The notes under the pieces are model-generated. The model searched no databases and had not been told where the DNA came from. It saw nothing but the letters and a program-made list of their open reading frames with translations. Shown piece by piece: positions 1 to 13,453 of a DNA stretch of 64,000 nucleotides. The position numbers and the translations under genes were made by a program. The stretch's first letter is position 1; each line of letters begins with the position of its first letter. Origin of the DNA: Prunella strophiata (taxonomy: Eukaryota > Chordata > Aves > Passeriformes > Prunellidae); contig JAZBQD010000026.1 in the NCBI GenBank assembly GCA_036583965.1, forward strand, positions 3,407,400 to 3,471,399, read 5' to 3'.

Positions 1-895
1 TCAAATAATTTCTGCAAGAGAACTGCAGTGATGTACAGAAGATCCTGCAGAGTTTAGCAAAGTACAGCTCTAGGATTATTTATCTCTGTGGTACAAGTTC
101 AGGTCTCTGCCTGGTGACTTTCATGTTGTTTCAGATAGGGATTCTTGGAAGATTTCAATTTCAGATTAAAGATTTATGAACTCCATGTTAGTGACAGCAT
201 AGCAAGCCTGCAGGTGATCTGTCCAAAGGCATCTGGCATTTGAGGACAGCACTGTTTTAATCCAAAAGGGTTTCTTTTGGGGCTTAGCTAGTTGTAGGAA
301 AACAGAGAAGACTTGCACCTCAGAGATGCTTAGATACCTACCCAGATGGGCAATCCAGTTAAAAACAAAGTTCAGTACAGTTAGTTATCTGTTACACTTC
401 ATTACTGGCTTTCCTAATTGCAGATTCAGTGCTTTCCAAAAACTCAAACCAGCACAGAACCTTCAATAGGGACAAAGAGGGAACATTCCTGTGCCTGTGC
501 CCTGCTGTCACTGCCAGGATTTTGCTGCCTTAGAGCTACACTTTGCAGGAGAGCCAAACACTGAGGGAGGCATGGGCTGTAAATCAAATATATTTTAACA
601 TGGAGATTCAGGGCTGCGTTTTTGGGAAGGCACCAACTAATTTGAAATATAGTCCCAACTGAAAGACAAAACATTAAAGGGAGAGCAAGGGGCTATGAGA
701 TTACATCATGCAACCTTTGGGGCAGCGTTCACTTTGATTTAAATGTTCAGTTCCCCAGGCTTGCCACTAGATGGGAATAAAAACCAAAATAAGGGTCAAG
801 AGAGACTTGGTTTTAGCATCGCTGCCAAGGATGCTAAAGGAGTTTCCCAGCTCCATGCCACAGCCCGTGAGCCCAGAAGGAAGGTGATGCCTTTT
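1..895. other. Gene-free stretch
   Basis: Nothing recognised. Confidence 0.55.
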
Positions 896-1340
896 GGGAC
901 TACCTGAAACAGAGGCCAGGCAAAATTAAGATAATAAAAAGCAATTCTATTTATTGAAGGGCCTTCAGGTACATTCAGGACAGACAAAGCACCCCAGGGG
1001 CTACAGCCAGCCAAAATGGACCATGGGTCATGGGTTTTTACACTTTTTTTGGGTCCATTTGCATATTGGGGGTTAATCTTCCAATTACAGCTTCAGGCAG
1101 TGAAGTCATTTACCCCCAGTTTGCTTTCCCCAAGTCACTTTTGTTTCCATCTCTCAGGGTTTGTGACAGTGAGGTGTCCTTGGTTCCCAGGCCTGGAGAG
1201 GAATTGTTGTGTCTGCCCAAAAAGGGAAAGCAGCAGCTCACACTGTGTGTGGAGTTTAGAGTTACACACTAAAGAACTGCAGGATTACAAATATATAAAA
1301 ATATAAAAATATAAGAGCTCAAATCCTGAGGCATCAAAGG
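896..1340 (-). mobile_element. Probable LTR of an endogenous retrovirus
   Basis: The block resembles passerine LTR sequence as I recall it: TTTATTGAAGGGCCTTCAGG, ATGGACCATGGGTCATGGGT, GGGTCCATTTGCATATTGGG. On the minus strand AATAAA lies at about 950-955, near one end, as expected for the R region. Ends and target duplication not resolved. Confidence 0.45.
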
Positions 1341-2451
1341 CACTGGTCCCTTGAAAGCCCAGCAGAATGGCACGATGTGACCACAGCAGGCAGCAGCAGC
1401 TGGGCTCCCAGCCCATTCCACAGTGGCACCTGATGGCTGCTTGGGCACAGGGCACAGCCAGCCCGAGGTACAGTGCCCCCAGGCCCTGGCTAGGAGCCAC
1501 ACTGGAGCTTCAGGCATCTCTGCTCCACATTCTTGCAGGCATCCACTGCATACACCCTGCTCTACCCCCTGCTCCCAGCAGAGCTGGGCTTCCCTGGGTG
1601 CTGTTCAGAAAGAAAAACAAGTTTTTTTCCTGGACGTGTCACAGAAAAGCTTTGTGTCACATCAGTCCCTTCCCAGCTTGCCTGTGGATCAGATATCCCA
1701 CTCCTCCACTGCATTTAGGGCAAAGGGGAGATAAGCCATCTTCACTTTCTGATCCCAGTTTATCTCAGATTGCTCAAATCTTCTGAAAATTACTGAGTAA
1801 ATCAAAGAATAATTGTAGCCTTCAGCTTGTGTGGAGCAGACACCATATCAGACATTGAGGCAGGCCTGGCTGGCATCATTTTGGGGTCCAGGATCAGCTG
1901 GGATATCCTGGGCTTCAGCAGAAAGGCTCACTGCTAAGCTTAGGGGTGCCTATGGATGGCAAGGGTGTTCTAGCAAAACAGTCTCCTGCTAAACAGAGCT
2001 TTTAAAAACTCCAGGGACTCATGGAAAAGTACTGGATTTGGGGTAAATAAAAACCAGCACGAGCTCAAAGCCAGTTCAGAGCTCTTCCTTTGATCATGTA
2101 GCCTCACTAAAACCAGTGCTTTAGTAGAGGCAGCCAAGTGGATGCACCTGCTTCATCACTTTCCCTCAAAGATCATCTTTCCACCAGGTTAATTACCCTG
2201 TGTTACCCCAAATTAGCTCAGCCCTATCTCATGAGGTCACTTCTGGTGAGGGGAGTGTGAAGTTCATTGTTTTTCTGTCCATTCCTGGAACTTTTCCATA
2301 CTTCCTTTGGCAGAACCACCAGGCTGAGACACTCAGGTGCCCATTTCCAACCTTCCCTACTTGCTCTAGGAGAGGGCACCCTTGGTCTGTATTGTATGAG
2401 GTGGTCACACAGCTCCAGGAGCTCAGCTTCTCCTCAGATGCAATCTGATAT
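1341..2451. other. Gene-free stretch
   Basis: No gene or recognised repeat. Open frames are short and without domain. Confidence 0.55.
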
Positions 2452-2631
2452 TTAGATGAGATATCAGGAAAAAATCCTCCATGGAAATATTGGAACAGGC
2501 TGCCCAGGGAAGTGGTGGAGTCCCCATCCTTCAGAGCGTTCAGAAAAGGTGTGGATGTGGCTTAGAGGTGAATATTGGGTGGTGCTGGGTTCATAATGGA
2601 ATATTTATGGTTGGAAAAGACCTCTGTGACA
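2452..2631 (+). mobile_element. CR1 LINE fragment (3' end)
   Basis: Contains GGAACAGGCTGCCCAGGGAA, GTGGTGGAGTCCCCATCCTT, GGTGGTGCTGGGTTCATAAT and GGTTGGAAAAGACCTCTGTG. Truncated and diverged. Confidence 0.9.
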
Positions 2632-2639
2632 AACAAAGG

Positions 2640-2968
2640 TGTCATTAGAGACACAGACAGGGTCACCACTTGTGTTAGCAAGTCCTGAGATGTTATCTTA
2701 CTGCAAAAAATCTCAAACCTTCTGTTACAGGTAGATCCTCACAAAGCTGACTCCTTCTCTCTCCACCACAGCACTGCTGACTGACTCCTGTTTTTCTGCT
2801 TACCTTGCTAGCCCATCCTTTTACACTACTCAGTCTCAGTAGATATAACTGTGGCCTATTAAGGACAGGCCTGTTCCTAATCTTTGGTAATTAGTATAGC
2901 TGCAACTCTGTAGGGGTGACATTGCCTTAGGCACTATCTCCCACTCTTCTACAATCTATCCTCCCACA
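2640..2968. mobile_element. Possible LTR next to a CR1 fragment
   Basis: A 329-bp block starting TGTCATTAGAG and ending CCTCCCACA. It is flanked by CAAAGG (2634-2639) and AAAAGG (2969-2974), a near-match target duplication of 5 bp or more. No clear poly(A) signal, so orientation is open. It abuts a CR1 3' end. Confidence 0.4.
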
Positions 2969-5439
2969 AAAAGGAATGGGGAAGTTTTCCTGTGGCCAAA
3001 CAGGGTCATTAACAGCATTTCTTGCAGTGAGGCAAAGCCAGGGTAACCTGGTGCCAGCTGCAGAGGGCTCCCATCAGGGAGCAAAGTCACCTTTCCACAG
3101 GGACTGCCAACTCCCTCTAGCAAGGCCTGTGTGCTCTGGAGGGAGAATCTCAAGTGGAACATTTAGAACCCTGGAATAAGCAGGAACTGCCTCAGAGCAC
3201 CCCAAAGGTGTCAGGAGCTCAATCATTCCAGAAGCACCCAAGCATGTGCTGTCAGGAGCAATGCAGCTTTGGCAGAGAGGATGGACAAACTGGCCTGATG
3301 GATCCCTTCTTTCCATCCTGGCACCCCTAATTTCTCTGTTAATGACTTGTAATTGCATCCTACGTGTCAGGACACATTTTGGTTCTTTGCTTGATAAAGC
3401 ACTGGAGCCAGGAAGATCATTCAATTAACTGCACAGTCCAATACCTCCCCAAGCACCAAAGCCTTCCATCCCAGGTCAGCTGGGATCATCTTCCTGAACC
3501 TCTGCAAGGGCCCAAGGGAGAAGGGAGCAGAGCACAGAGAAACATTCATTCCCCTCATTTAAAAATGTAAAGCACATTCAGGACTGTGTGTAATAGTGTT
3601 GTAAATCTTATTTCCATAAAGTACCTCCAGGGCTAATTCACGAGACATTAATCATATTCCAGCTTCTCCCAGCTGTTAACTCATCTGCAGGGTTTTTAAT
3701 AAAAGATTTTGTGTGCATTTTCAAGAGACAAAATTGTACCAATGAGGGCTGGTCTGCTTGGAGCTGCTATTTCCATGGTCTGGAACTAAAGCCACCTTAG
3801 AGGCTCCCAAGGCTCTGCCCAGAAGGTTTCACTCCCCAGCTGAGCCTTCCCCAGCTCCAGCCAGGGTGACCTCAGCTCCACTCAATGACACCCCATGGTG
3901 AGGAAGTTTGGCCAAGGGACAGGCAATAATATATTTCCAGATCACTTCCTTCAAGTGAAATCTGATTTATTCCCAGCCAGTTCATCAGGGTTGTTCAGTG
4001 GCAGGAACCCTTAATTGCTCCTTTAAATCTCATTTTAATTTCCAAGTGCTGCTGCCTCCTGGAATTATAATCTGAGCTATGGATAAACACACTTTTCCCT
4101 TTCACCACAGGATCAGAGATGCCTCCCCAGCCAACCCCCATGCTCCTCCTCCCCCAGGTGAGGCTGGGACAGCAGGGGAGGGAAGGTGGTGCCAGCCAGG
4201 CAGCAGCTCTGCCCTCAGCCCCTTCCTCCTCGAGCTCCTTTTCCATATGCAAAGCCAGATTTGGGAGGATTGCATTGTCTGCCTCCATCCCCTAAATCAG
4301 CTTGTTGGCTAATCCTGTTTTAAGTGCACTCCACCTTTGAGGGAGCATCACCACTTGCTGCAGCCCCTCTTGCTCCACTTAATTACACAGAATAACATTA
4401 GAGCCAGCCTCAAACCACAGGAGCCTCGTTGTCACAGAGCAGATGGTTTCCAAAAGCAGTTTTCTCTCCACTGTGAAGTCTATAAAAATTGAAAACAGGA
4501 GACACCTGCATTCATCACAAAGGGAGAAAGCTGGGCAGCTTCCCATTATCAGGACAAGTAATTTGCCATATCAGCACTCAGGGTAGTATTCTTATCTGAT
4601 AATTCAATTTTTCTCTGAGTTTCTTAACCACTTTTAAAAAAAGCCAATTTAAAAATAATAATAAAAAAAAAAGCCACTTCACACTGAAGTGTCCAGGTGC
4701 TCACACCTGCTGTTTTCCAAGGGAAGCCTTTCAACTTCTTCTTTCTTTTCCTCAGCTGAAGTTTATCAGCAAATTTGCATCAGTTCCTCAGGCTGTGTCT
4801 TTAGACAAAGAAATCAGTGATACTAAATTTAGATATCTCTTTCTTTTATTAAAGGACATGGGTAATAAAAAACCAAATTAAGCATAGGTGGGACCACATT
4901 AGATTTAGACACAGCCACAGTGAAAGGAGAGATGTGTCTTAGTTTTCACTGGAGGAGAAGGTTTTGTAAGCTTATGGTGAGCAAATAAAGCCTCCATATT
5001 TCACCTTGGGCAGCTTTATCTGGATTTTTTCCTTGAAGACAACTTCAACCTCCTACTCTTTCCATAATCACCTGTGGTGCCAGTGCCCTCCAGATGTAGA
5101 ATGGGACCAGCTTTTTTGCCACCTTCAATCCCAGCTGTTTTGCCATGGCTGGGTTAAGGCTGACAGGAGGTCTCAAACTGCCCACAGAAAATGAGCATTC
5201 CCCAGCAAGAGGTGGACTTTCAGCCAGCTGCATCACAAGCAGTGCAGAGGCAGCCAACATCTGGACAGGCCACCAGCAGGAGGCTGTGGCTGCACATCTG
5301 GCAAAGCTGCTGCTGTACAGCAGAGATGGACACCCAGCACTTCATGGAAACAGGGACCTGGCTCTGAGCCTGCACTGAGGACACAGACCAGGGGAGGTAC
5401 AGCCTCACCAAAAGTCATGCAAGTATTTGTAAAGATAAA

Positions 5440-5570
5440 GCAAAAAACCCAAACCAAAACAAAACCAACAAACAAACAAACAAAACCCACAAAAACAAAC
5501 AAAAAACCAAACCAAAACAAAAAAAAACAAACCCAAAAAAACCCCAAATCACAACCCCAAAAAAGCCCTG
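5440..5570. repeat. A/C-rich low-complexity tract
   Basis: About 130 bp made almost only of A and C (CAAA and CCAAA units). It gives a spurious Lys/Thr/Asn/Pro frame. Confidence 0.95.
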
Positions 5571-6454
5571 AGCAAACTGAAGTCAAAATGCTGATTGCTG
5601 CTGTGTTTTTTTGGGTAGGAAAGTACAGCCTGTGCTCCTGGGGTTTGGCTGTTGACATCTACAAAACTCCTCTGCCCAGGCTCAGCACAGTCCCTTGGGA
5701 CTGCACCCTTGGTTCTTGCCCTGTCTGCAGCTCTCTGCTCAGAACATTTGTGCTTCCCTCTCCCCCCTTCTCTTTGCCTTTGCTTCTGCCTTTCCAGGAG
5801 CCTTCCTTCAGAGGTGACAGTCCAATACCGCAGCCATGTCAGATGTGTCACTCTTCAAAGAAAAAGGAACATTTTCTCTGGGATTAGGATCCTCTCTCCT
5901 GCTAATCCACTGCCCACCATGCTGCATGCAACCTCCTGTTGCATCTCAGCTGGGTCTTTAACACCATAAACCAGAAATACCTCATTAAAGTCAGAAATAT
6001 TTAGGAAAATCCTATTAGCACCTTGACTGTGTCATGGCTACAACCAGGGACACAGCCAGCAAAAAAAACCCAAGCAAAAAAAAAAAACCACTCTACCATC
6101 ACTACAACAATTCTGATTCTTTTTCTCACCTTTTCTTTGTTTTCCTTCCTAAAGGATGCTGGTTTTTTTCCTAGGTTTCTGTAGGTTCCCCACTGCCCCA
6201 CACCACCAGAAAAAAGAGACTTTCCACATTGTTTCCAGACAACTTTATTCACAAACTGAATTTGCTTTGCTTCCTCCCGAGGTGAAATGCAAATTCTCAT
6301 CACTGCTATTACCTATGTGCTTCTTTTGAGCAGGAAAAAAAGCCAATACAAAATGTCATTAAACCTCTGGGATACCAGCAGTTACCTTCATGTTTTCCAT
6401 TCTGTGGGGTGTTTGTGCTTCTCTTCTCACAGCCCCCACTGAAAACCCAACTCT

Positions 6455-6468
6455 CCCCCCCCCCCCCC
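6455..6468. repeat. Poly(C) run, 14 bases
   Basis: Uninterrupted C homopolymer. Confidence 0.95.
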
Positions 6469-7365
6469 AAAGACCCAACCAATCACACATTTGGTTGCTG
6501 GCAATAATTATTTTGGGGTTCCACAGCTGCAACTGAGCAGAACCACCACCAGTTCTGTGAGCAGCTTAATTTGATCATCTGGAGAATCTGTTTTCTTAGT
6601 GTTAGGTAGTTTAGATTGATTTTACTATTATTTTCAGCTCCACAGGAAAGAAAATTCGTAAATAACTTCATTTTTTAAAAATAAAATTATAACAATCATT
6701 AACTGCCAGCAGAATATCAGATAAATCAAACTGCAGCAGCAGCACTCCTGTACTACCCTGTGTCCCCTCAGTAACATATCCTGAACACCAGGGGAGAAAA
6801 TTAAACCATCCCAAGCTCAGAGCTCCAGACCTAAGGCACAGCCAAAGCCAACTTTCCTGTTTCAGAAGTCCTTCGTTATTTTGGTTTTTCCCATCTGATT
6901 TTTCTTGCTCCTCCTCCTCACCAGTCTCAGGCAAATCTTCAGCAGCAGACCCACATCTCCAGACCCTTCACACCAAACTCTCCTGCTTCACCCAACTCTA
7001 ACCAGCACTACCACACAGCACCCCTCAAAGCAAACAACAAAAAACCTCTTCCCCAACTCCACCACCAGGCTAAAAACCCTCCTCCCAACCCAGCCCTCTC
7101 CTGCTGGGCTTTGCCCCTTTCAGCTCTCACCCTCAGCAGCTGTGGCAGGCAGGGCTGGCTGGGGATGAGCAGCTCTGCTCTGTGTGAACACCAATTCTTC
7201 TGAGATAAGGCACTCCACAGGAAAGGAGGGTAAGCACTCAAATATCACCCCTTTCTCCCCTCCTAATTTAAGATTTCAGGAAGCCAGGGAGAAGGTTTCT
7301 GCCTGTTTGGAAAGCTTTGTTCATAGAGCAGCACTGCAGGACTTGATGCTCCTCAACAAAGAGTT

Positions 7366-7630
7366 GTGGGACAGAGAAAATGGCCTCAGGTTGTGTCAGG
7401 GGAGGATTGGATTGAATGTTAGGGAAAATTTCTTCATGGAAAGGCTTGTCAAACATCAGAACAGCGAAGTGGTGGGGTCACCATCCCTGGAAGTGTTCAA
7501 AGGACACGTGGATGTGGCACTTGGGGACATGGTTTACTGGTGAGCACGGTGGTGGTGCTGAGCTTAAAGACCTTTGATGATCTTAAAGACCTTTTCCAAC
7601 CTTAACAACTCCATCATTCTTCTGTGACCT
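7366..7630 (+). mobile_element. CR1 LINE fragment with 3' terminus
   Basis: Shows AGGTTGTGTCAGGGGAGGAT, AAATTTCTTCATGGAAAGGC, GTGGTGGGGTCACCATCCCT and the CR1 terminal series GATGATCTTAAAGACCTTTT, CCAACCTTAACAACTCCATC, ATTCTTCTGTGA. The short terminal direct repeat is typical of CR1. Confidence 0.94.
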
Positions 7631-10600
7631 GCAGGTAACACAAACCAAAGCTCCTCCTGCTGCTTGCTCCCAGGATGAAAATCATGTGGGGTCTGGGACA
7701 TAGTCCTAGCAACAGGAACAGTTCCTAATTTGTGAGATGTCAAAGCTCTCTGCCATCCTGTCCCTAAGGAGCAGTCCAGCCTCTATTTCCCCCTCCTAAT
7801 CTGCAATTCTGCAGCTCAGAAAATCACACATCCCCCCACAAACAGCAGCACAGCTGCACCAAGGGCAGCACTCTTCATTTCCAGAGTGATCACATGAAGT
7901 GTTTAGCAAGGCCAAATACTTTAAATAAACACTTGAAGACACTTTCTTCTGGGAATTCTTCACATTCTGGGAATTCTTCAACATTACCAGATGGGTTGGT
8001 AGATGCAGTAGGTTAATCTGGGTACAATATAATCCAATGTGATACCCAAATGATTCAAGCAAGGGAACCATATGTAATGTGGTTTTTTTAAAGAAAAATA
8101 ATGTTTTTTTGTCAAGGGCATCAAGATGTTCTGGTACTGACCCTCCTCCTGCATACACTGCCCATAAAAATATGCCCTATTATCCTCCATGGCCAGATGG
8201 CCACAGGTTTCTGTAAGTGAGCAGCATCACTCCCACACACCCTGGATTTCAATGACCCCAGTGGAGAATTTCCAGTCAGGCCAGTTCAGGACAGGCAGCA
8301 CAACCAGTTTTGTCCAAGCAGAGATTTGGACACCTGGCAGGGAGGAGAAGCAGCAAACACTTAGGTTTAATTTTATGCCCAGTCAGGCCTTGACACCTTC
8401 TCACTCAGCTCCATAAATTAGGCTGCTCTTTTCCTAAATATTTGCTTGGAACAGCTGCTGACTTTATCCTGGAAGCTGAAAGATAAACTCTGAGGTTCTG
8501 GCTGCTCCAGCCCAGCTGTCTGCAGGAATCCTCCCTCTCCCCAGGCAGACTCTTGCAGAGCTGGCTGTCCTTGGGTGCCAGCCTGTCACCCTTTGTGTTT
8601 CATTTCCCTGCCAGAGCAAGGAAAGTGCTGCAGGGCTGGGGCTGCCCTAACCCCCTGCAGAGGGGAATGATGCCATGGTGGCAGCCAGGTGACCACTGGT
8701 GGCTTTGGCCCCTTTCTTCCTTGGCATAAGGGTCATGTTTTGGCTCAGGGCTGACCCTGACACTTCAGTTCTCCTCATTCCCAGATCTTCTCCAAGCTTT
8801 CCCCTTACTGAGTGGTCCCTGGAGTGTTTTGTGGGTGGGGGTGGGACTTGCTCCACCCAAATACCTGCATGGTTTTTCCACCTGGAGCACTGTCAGCATC
8901 CTTGCTTTTCCCTTGGTACTGTGTCTTTTTCTTGTAGCATTTATCTCTCTTGGGAGGAAAACTAATGTGTGTGATGATCAGACAGTCTCATAAAGGAAAA
9001 ATGACATGTAGTACACCAGGAAGGGAAATGAAAAGGCTTTTTCATGCCTCTGTGTTTGTTAATAGGCTTTAATTGCCTGGATCAGCCTCATCTGGGACCC
9101 CCCCATATCAACCATCAGTTCAGGATGGTTCACACTTCAGCTCTGACATGATTTCTAGCTTTGTCCTCAACTATTCCTGACTTAGCTGGCAACATCTTCC
9201 TTTTCCTGGTGGTGACAGGCTCACCTTTCTCCATGTGGTGAGATTGCACCCTGACAGGTCAGGGTAGTGCTGCCACTGTGGTCACTCCCTGTTCACAGCT
9301 TGGTTTTCCTTTCCTTAGCTTTCCTCTCCTGCTAGATTTCCCAGGTAGACCAGATGGGAAAGGGAGGGTGAAAGGAGGAAAAGCTGCCCCCGTGCTCAGA
9401 CTGTCACTGGATAAACAGCAAAGGCTGTTCGTAGTTTGCAGCAGGCAAATCTAGAAATTAAAGAAATAAGTCACCTTTGCAGGAGGGGAATACAATGAAC
9501 CAAAGTTTCTATTGACCCTTGCCCAGCCCTTCAGAAAGATGGAGAGCCCAAAGCTCCTGTGCTTGGCTGTGAGCAGATGATGTTCTTGTGGAGAGCTGCA
9601 TTTCCAAGGTGCAGCTCAGCTCTGGTGAAAGCCTCTGGCAAACTCCCGCTGCTTTGCATGGAGAGATGCAGAAACACCAGGCTCTCTGCTGATGTAACTT
9701 GATGGATTTGTCAAACACATTTCTGCACTTTTACCATGTGTTTATGTGGTGCAGAACCATGAACTCTTCCTGCGTTTGATACAGCTTGCATTGCCTAGAA
9801 TGGAAAGCTGAGCTGTGGTGTGCTGGGGCTGTCCCATGCCCTGCTGAGGCAGGAGCTGTGCAGGCAGAGGGGGCCAAGGCTGGACAGGGAGCAGCTTGCC
9901 ATGGTGGGGCTGTGCTGGCAGCCCTGCCTCGGGGAAGTGTGGGGCACTGAAAGCTCTGGGAACATCTCTGGGGCTTGCAGCTTGGCACAGGAAACTGGGA
10001 TCCCCAGCTTAACTCAGGGTCAGGTCCCTCTTACAGGAATGTGCTTTCTCCCTTCACATCATGCAGGGGCTCCCTGGTTTGGAGACTTGATTTAACAAAC
10101 TCCCTTTCTTAACAGCCCATCTCCAGAAGAGTCCTACTTAGAGCAATTTAAACTTTTTTCCCCTTAAGTGAGGGTTTGGCTGCCAGCAGCTGCTCCACTG
10201 TCAGAGATGAGCAGGGAAGGAGTGTGGAGTCAAAGGTGAAGGAGGAGCAGCAATGGAGAGCAGCAGCACTGCAATGACTTCCCAGCTTTGGCATCAGCCA
10301 AACTGGAAACAGGGACATGTGAAAAGCAGGGTCAGGGGAAAGTCAAGAGCAGAGAAGCTGCTGAACAGCTCAGCTCTGTCTGGTTGCTCAGCACTTGCAC
10401 TGCTGGTGCTGTTGGGAGGATATTTCAAGCTGTTATTTGTCCCTGGCCCTCACAAGTCTGGCTGCAGCAGTGGAAGTGGGCTGGGAGCAGGTTTTCCAAG
10501 ACGTGGGGCTGATTCTGACTGCTGCCTTCAGAAGCTGGTGGTGCTGGGTTCTCCCGTGCCTGTGGCTGAGGTCAGAGCCTGCCTGAGCTCCTTTACAGGC

Positions 10601-12175
10601 CATACTCAGAGTCTGTGCTGTACTGCACCTCTGGCTCTCACAGATGTGACAAACTGCCCGAGCTGAGCAGGGCATTGGGGTCTCAGCCCTGCCTGGAGCC
10701 CACCTGGGACAGAGCAGGGCTCTGCCTGCTGTCAGGGAGCACAGGGGGGCTCTGCTGGACACCTGTGGGCTCCATCCTCACCACCCCAGCAGAGCCTGTG
10801 AGCTCCAGAGGGACATTGCCCCTGTTCCCATGGGCAGGAATTGTTAACTGGGCACAGCCAGTGGCACTCAGGAAGATGAAGTGGCTTTATTCTGGATACT
10901 CCTTTCCCCCCACATCCTTCTGGCTGGTCCCAGCCAGAGTCCATCTGTGGCTTTGCTGATGCTCAGTGGGAAAGGGAGGAGGTGGAGGAGGAGTGGGTGC
11001 TCCCTGGATGGCAGCACAGGCCCTGGGGGCTGTGGGAACCACTCCTGCTCATGCCCAAGGCTAACCCAGCCTCTTGGACTCGGTGCAAAGAGCCTCAGTA
11101 CAGTAACAAGTGGGCTTTAATGGTCCCCAGCAGGCAGCCCTGGCCCTGCCAGGCTCCCCACAGCACGGCTGGGAAGATCAAAGCTGTCATGTGTGAGTGC
11201 CAGCCTGACTGACGGGGACACGGGGAACAAATGGGATCAAACAGGAGGGACAAGGCTCTGCCCAGGACCTTGCTGGCAGCAGCAGGAGTTTGGGGAACAG
11301 CTGGGGCTGAGCTGGTGGCCTGTCCTGGCTCGGGAGGATGAGGAGGAGGCAGGGGAGGAACTGATCCCCTGCCCAGGGTCACACAGTGCCATGTGGGAGT
11401 AACTCAGCTGCTGGCTCTGCTGCTCCCAGCCCTTGTCTCTGAGAGCACAGGGACAGCAGCTCCTCCTCCCCAGAGCCTCCCTGGCTGCTGTGGGAGGCTC
11501 CTTGGCTCCCACCCTGCCCAGGTCTCATCAAAGTCCCAGGGGGAATGGGGAACTGCCCTGGGCTGATCCCCCTCCCGATGCTGACTGTGTAACACACACT
11601 TGTGGTGAATTAATTGTGCATTATTAGCATCCATTATTCATTCCTATGATGTGTAGGTGCATTTGTGGTGCTGGGTAATAAGGGAATTATGCCAAACAAT
11701 TAAATGGCCCTCCACAGAACAGCAGCCTTGAGAGAAGGGGTTGTATCCCAAAACAAGGGGGGATTTAGTGGGGGCTGGCACCAAACCAGGTGGGGAAAGG
11801 AGGCAGCAGACCTTGCAGGAGGAAAGCCAGGGCAGAAGGCAAGAAACCAGCAGAGATGTGTGAATTACAGCTGGCTGAACCCAAAGAAAGCAGAGGGAAT
11901 TTGGGTCAACCATTTTGGCAAAACTAAGTCAGGCCTAAGTGGTTGCTTCAACAGGAAGAGAAAAATGTCCTTTATCATCTACTCTGGTTTTTAATGTTAG
12001 GCTAAACAAAATTTTCTTCAGTGTTGAAAGTTTAAAAAATGCCATTTCAAAACATTTCAGCTTGATGTCAAAACTAATCCTGCATATATTTGGACTGAAG
12101 CTGTTTGTGAAATTAGACACAAACTTGCACATAGGTTGGGTTAACTAGAAAAAGGAAAATTCCCATCAATTTGGC
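7631..12175. other. Gene-free stretch
   Basis: No gene or clear transposon. The part from 9800 to 11580 is GC-richer and gives many short open frames, none with a domain. Confidence 0.55.
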
Positions 12176-12218
12176 TTTTATTTTTTTTTTTTTTTTTTTT
12201 TTATTTTTTTTTTTTTTT
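12176..12218. repeat. T-rich run
   Basis: T homopolymer of about 40 bases with a single A interruption. Confidence 0.95.
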
Positions 12219-12825
12219 AGTGTATGGCACAGTGGGGAGGGGAGAGGAAGGAAACCCCCAGTGCTCAGGGGAGCAAAGGAGATCAACCAGCAGAGCTCAG
12301 AGCTGCAGCAGGTGTGTGATAGATCAGAGCTGCAGCAAAGCTGGAGAGGGGAAGCTCAGGTTTTCAGAATCCATCTCAATTGACAGAGATAATTACAGGT
12401 GCCATGTTCCCAATTTCTTCTTCTGAGGACTCTCTTCTTTAATAAACTCATTCTAACAAATTGATCACAGCCTCTCTGCTACTCAGCACATATCAAAGCC
12501 ATTTTTAAGATTGAAGAGAACACTTTGGGTGAAAAATAGGAACCAGTGCCAGACTTTGTAGAGATCTAAATCTACCTCAGCTGTAATACAACTGAATTAA
12601 CTTGCTGTCTTCACATGCCCACTGCTTAATATGTTCATGGAGGTCTGAGGCTCTGAGATTTGGCCAGTGCTGAAGCCAGGACCCAAAGAGACCCCTGGAA
12701 CTTGCTCATGCTGCTCTCTGGAGGTTGCACCCCAGCTGGGGAGACCAGGCAAGGATCACACTGAGGTTTCCCAGTGCAGCTTGGACACCCCTGTGCTGTT
12801 TTGGGCAGACTTCAGGGAACCAGAC

Positions 12826-13012
12826 AATCACAGAGAGTTTTGGGTTGGAAACAACCTTGTTCCACCCCCTGACATGGGCAGGGACACCTTCCACTGTCCC
12901 AGCTGCTCCAAGCCCCATCCAGCCTGGCCTTGGGCACTGCCAGGGATCCAGGGGCAGCCACAGCTGCTCTGGGCACCCTGTGCCAGGGCCTCGCCATCCA
13001 TGCCCAGCAGGA
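12826..13012 (-). mobile_element. CR1 LINE fragment (3' end)
   Basis: Reverse complement of a CR1 3' end: AATCACAGAGAGTTTTGGGT, CATGGGCAGGGACACCTTCC, AAGCCCCATCCAGCCTGGCC and GCCAGGGATCCAGGGGCAGC. Same region as the copy at 25505. Confidence 0.9.
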
Positions 13013-13453
13013 CAACTGCATTCATATAAACAATATAAATAATACAAAGAATAAAAATAGATTAAAATCTGGAGGAGTTTGAGTAGATGATTGCTTGGCT
13101 GGGTCTAGGTTACTTCTCTTGGTCGTTTCCTCTTCTTTTTCCCCATATTCTCAGTGGAGTGTTTGTACCAGCATAATTCTAGTGAAATAACTAGACAAAG
13201 AGTAATGTTTTCACAGGAGCACCCAACATGCTGAAGACCTTGTTTCCTAAACCAATGTAATTAAACCAATGCCCCCCCAAAAAAATCAGCAAGTGATTTA
13301 AACCTAGGCTTTTAAGTGCATTTCATCAGACACAGGCAAATACCACGAGGATGTCATAATTCCCTTTGTTGAATTTGTCTGAGGAAAACATCATAATTAA
13401 CTCATAACTCCAAAATAAATACTTCCTAACTTTCTTAGGTTACAAATGCAAGA

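Larger units (their letters stand above)
2975..7365. other. Gene-free stretch
   Basis: No gene seen. The blocks near 3560-3730 and 3930-4080 are AT-rich with homeodomain-type cores and could be conserved non-coding DNA, but nothing proves it. Confidence 0.5.

Noticed and set aside
7184..7543. 119-codon plus-strand frame
   Set aside because: Overlaps a CR1 3' end; it is transposon sequence without an intact gene.
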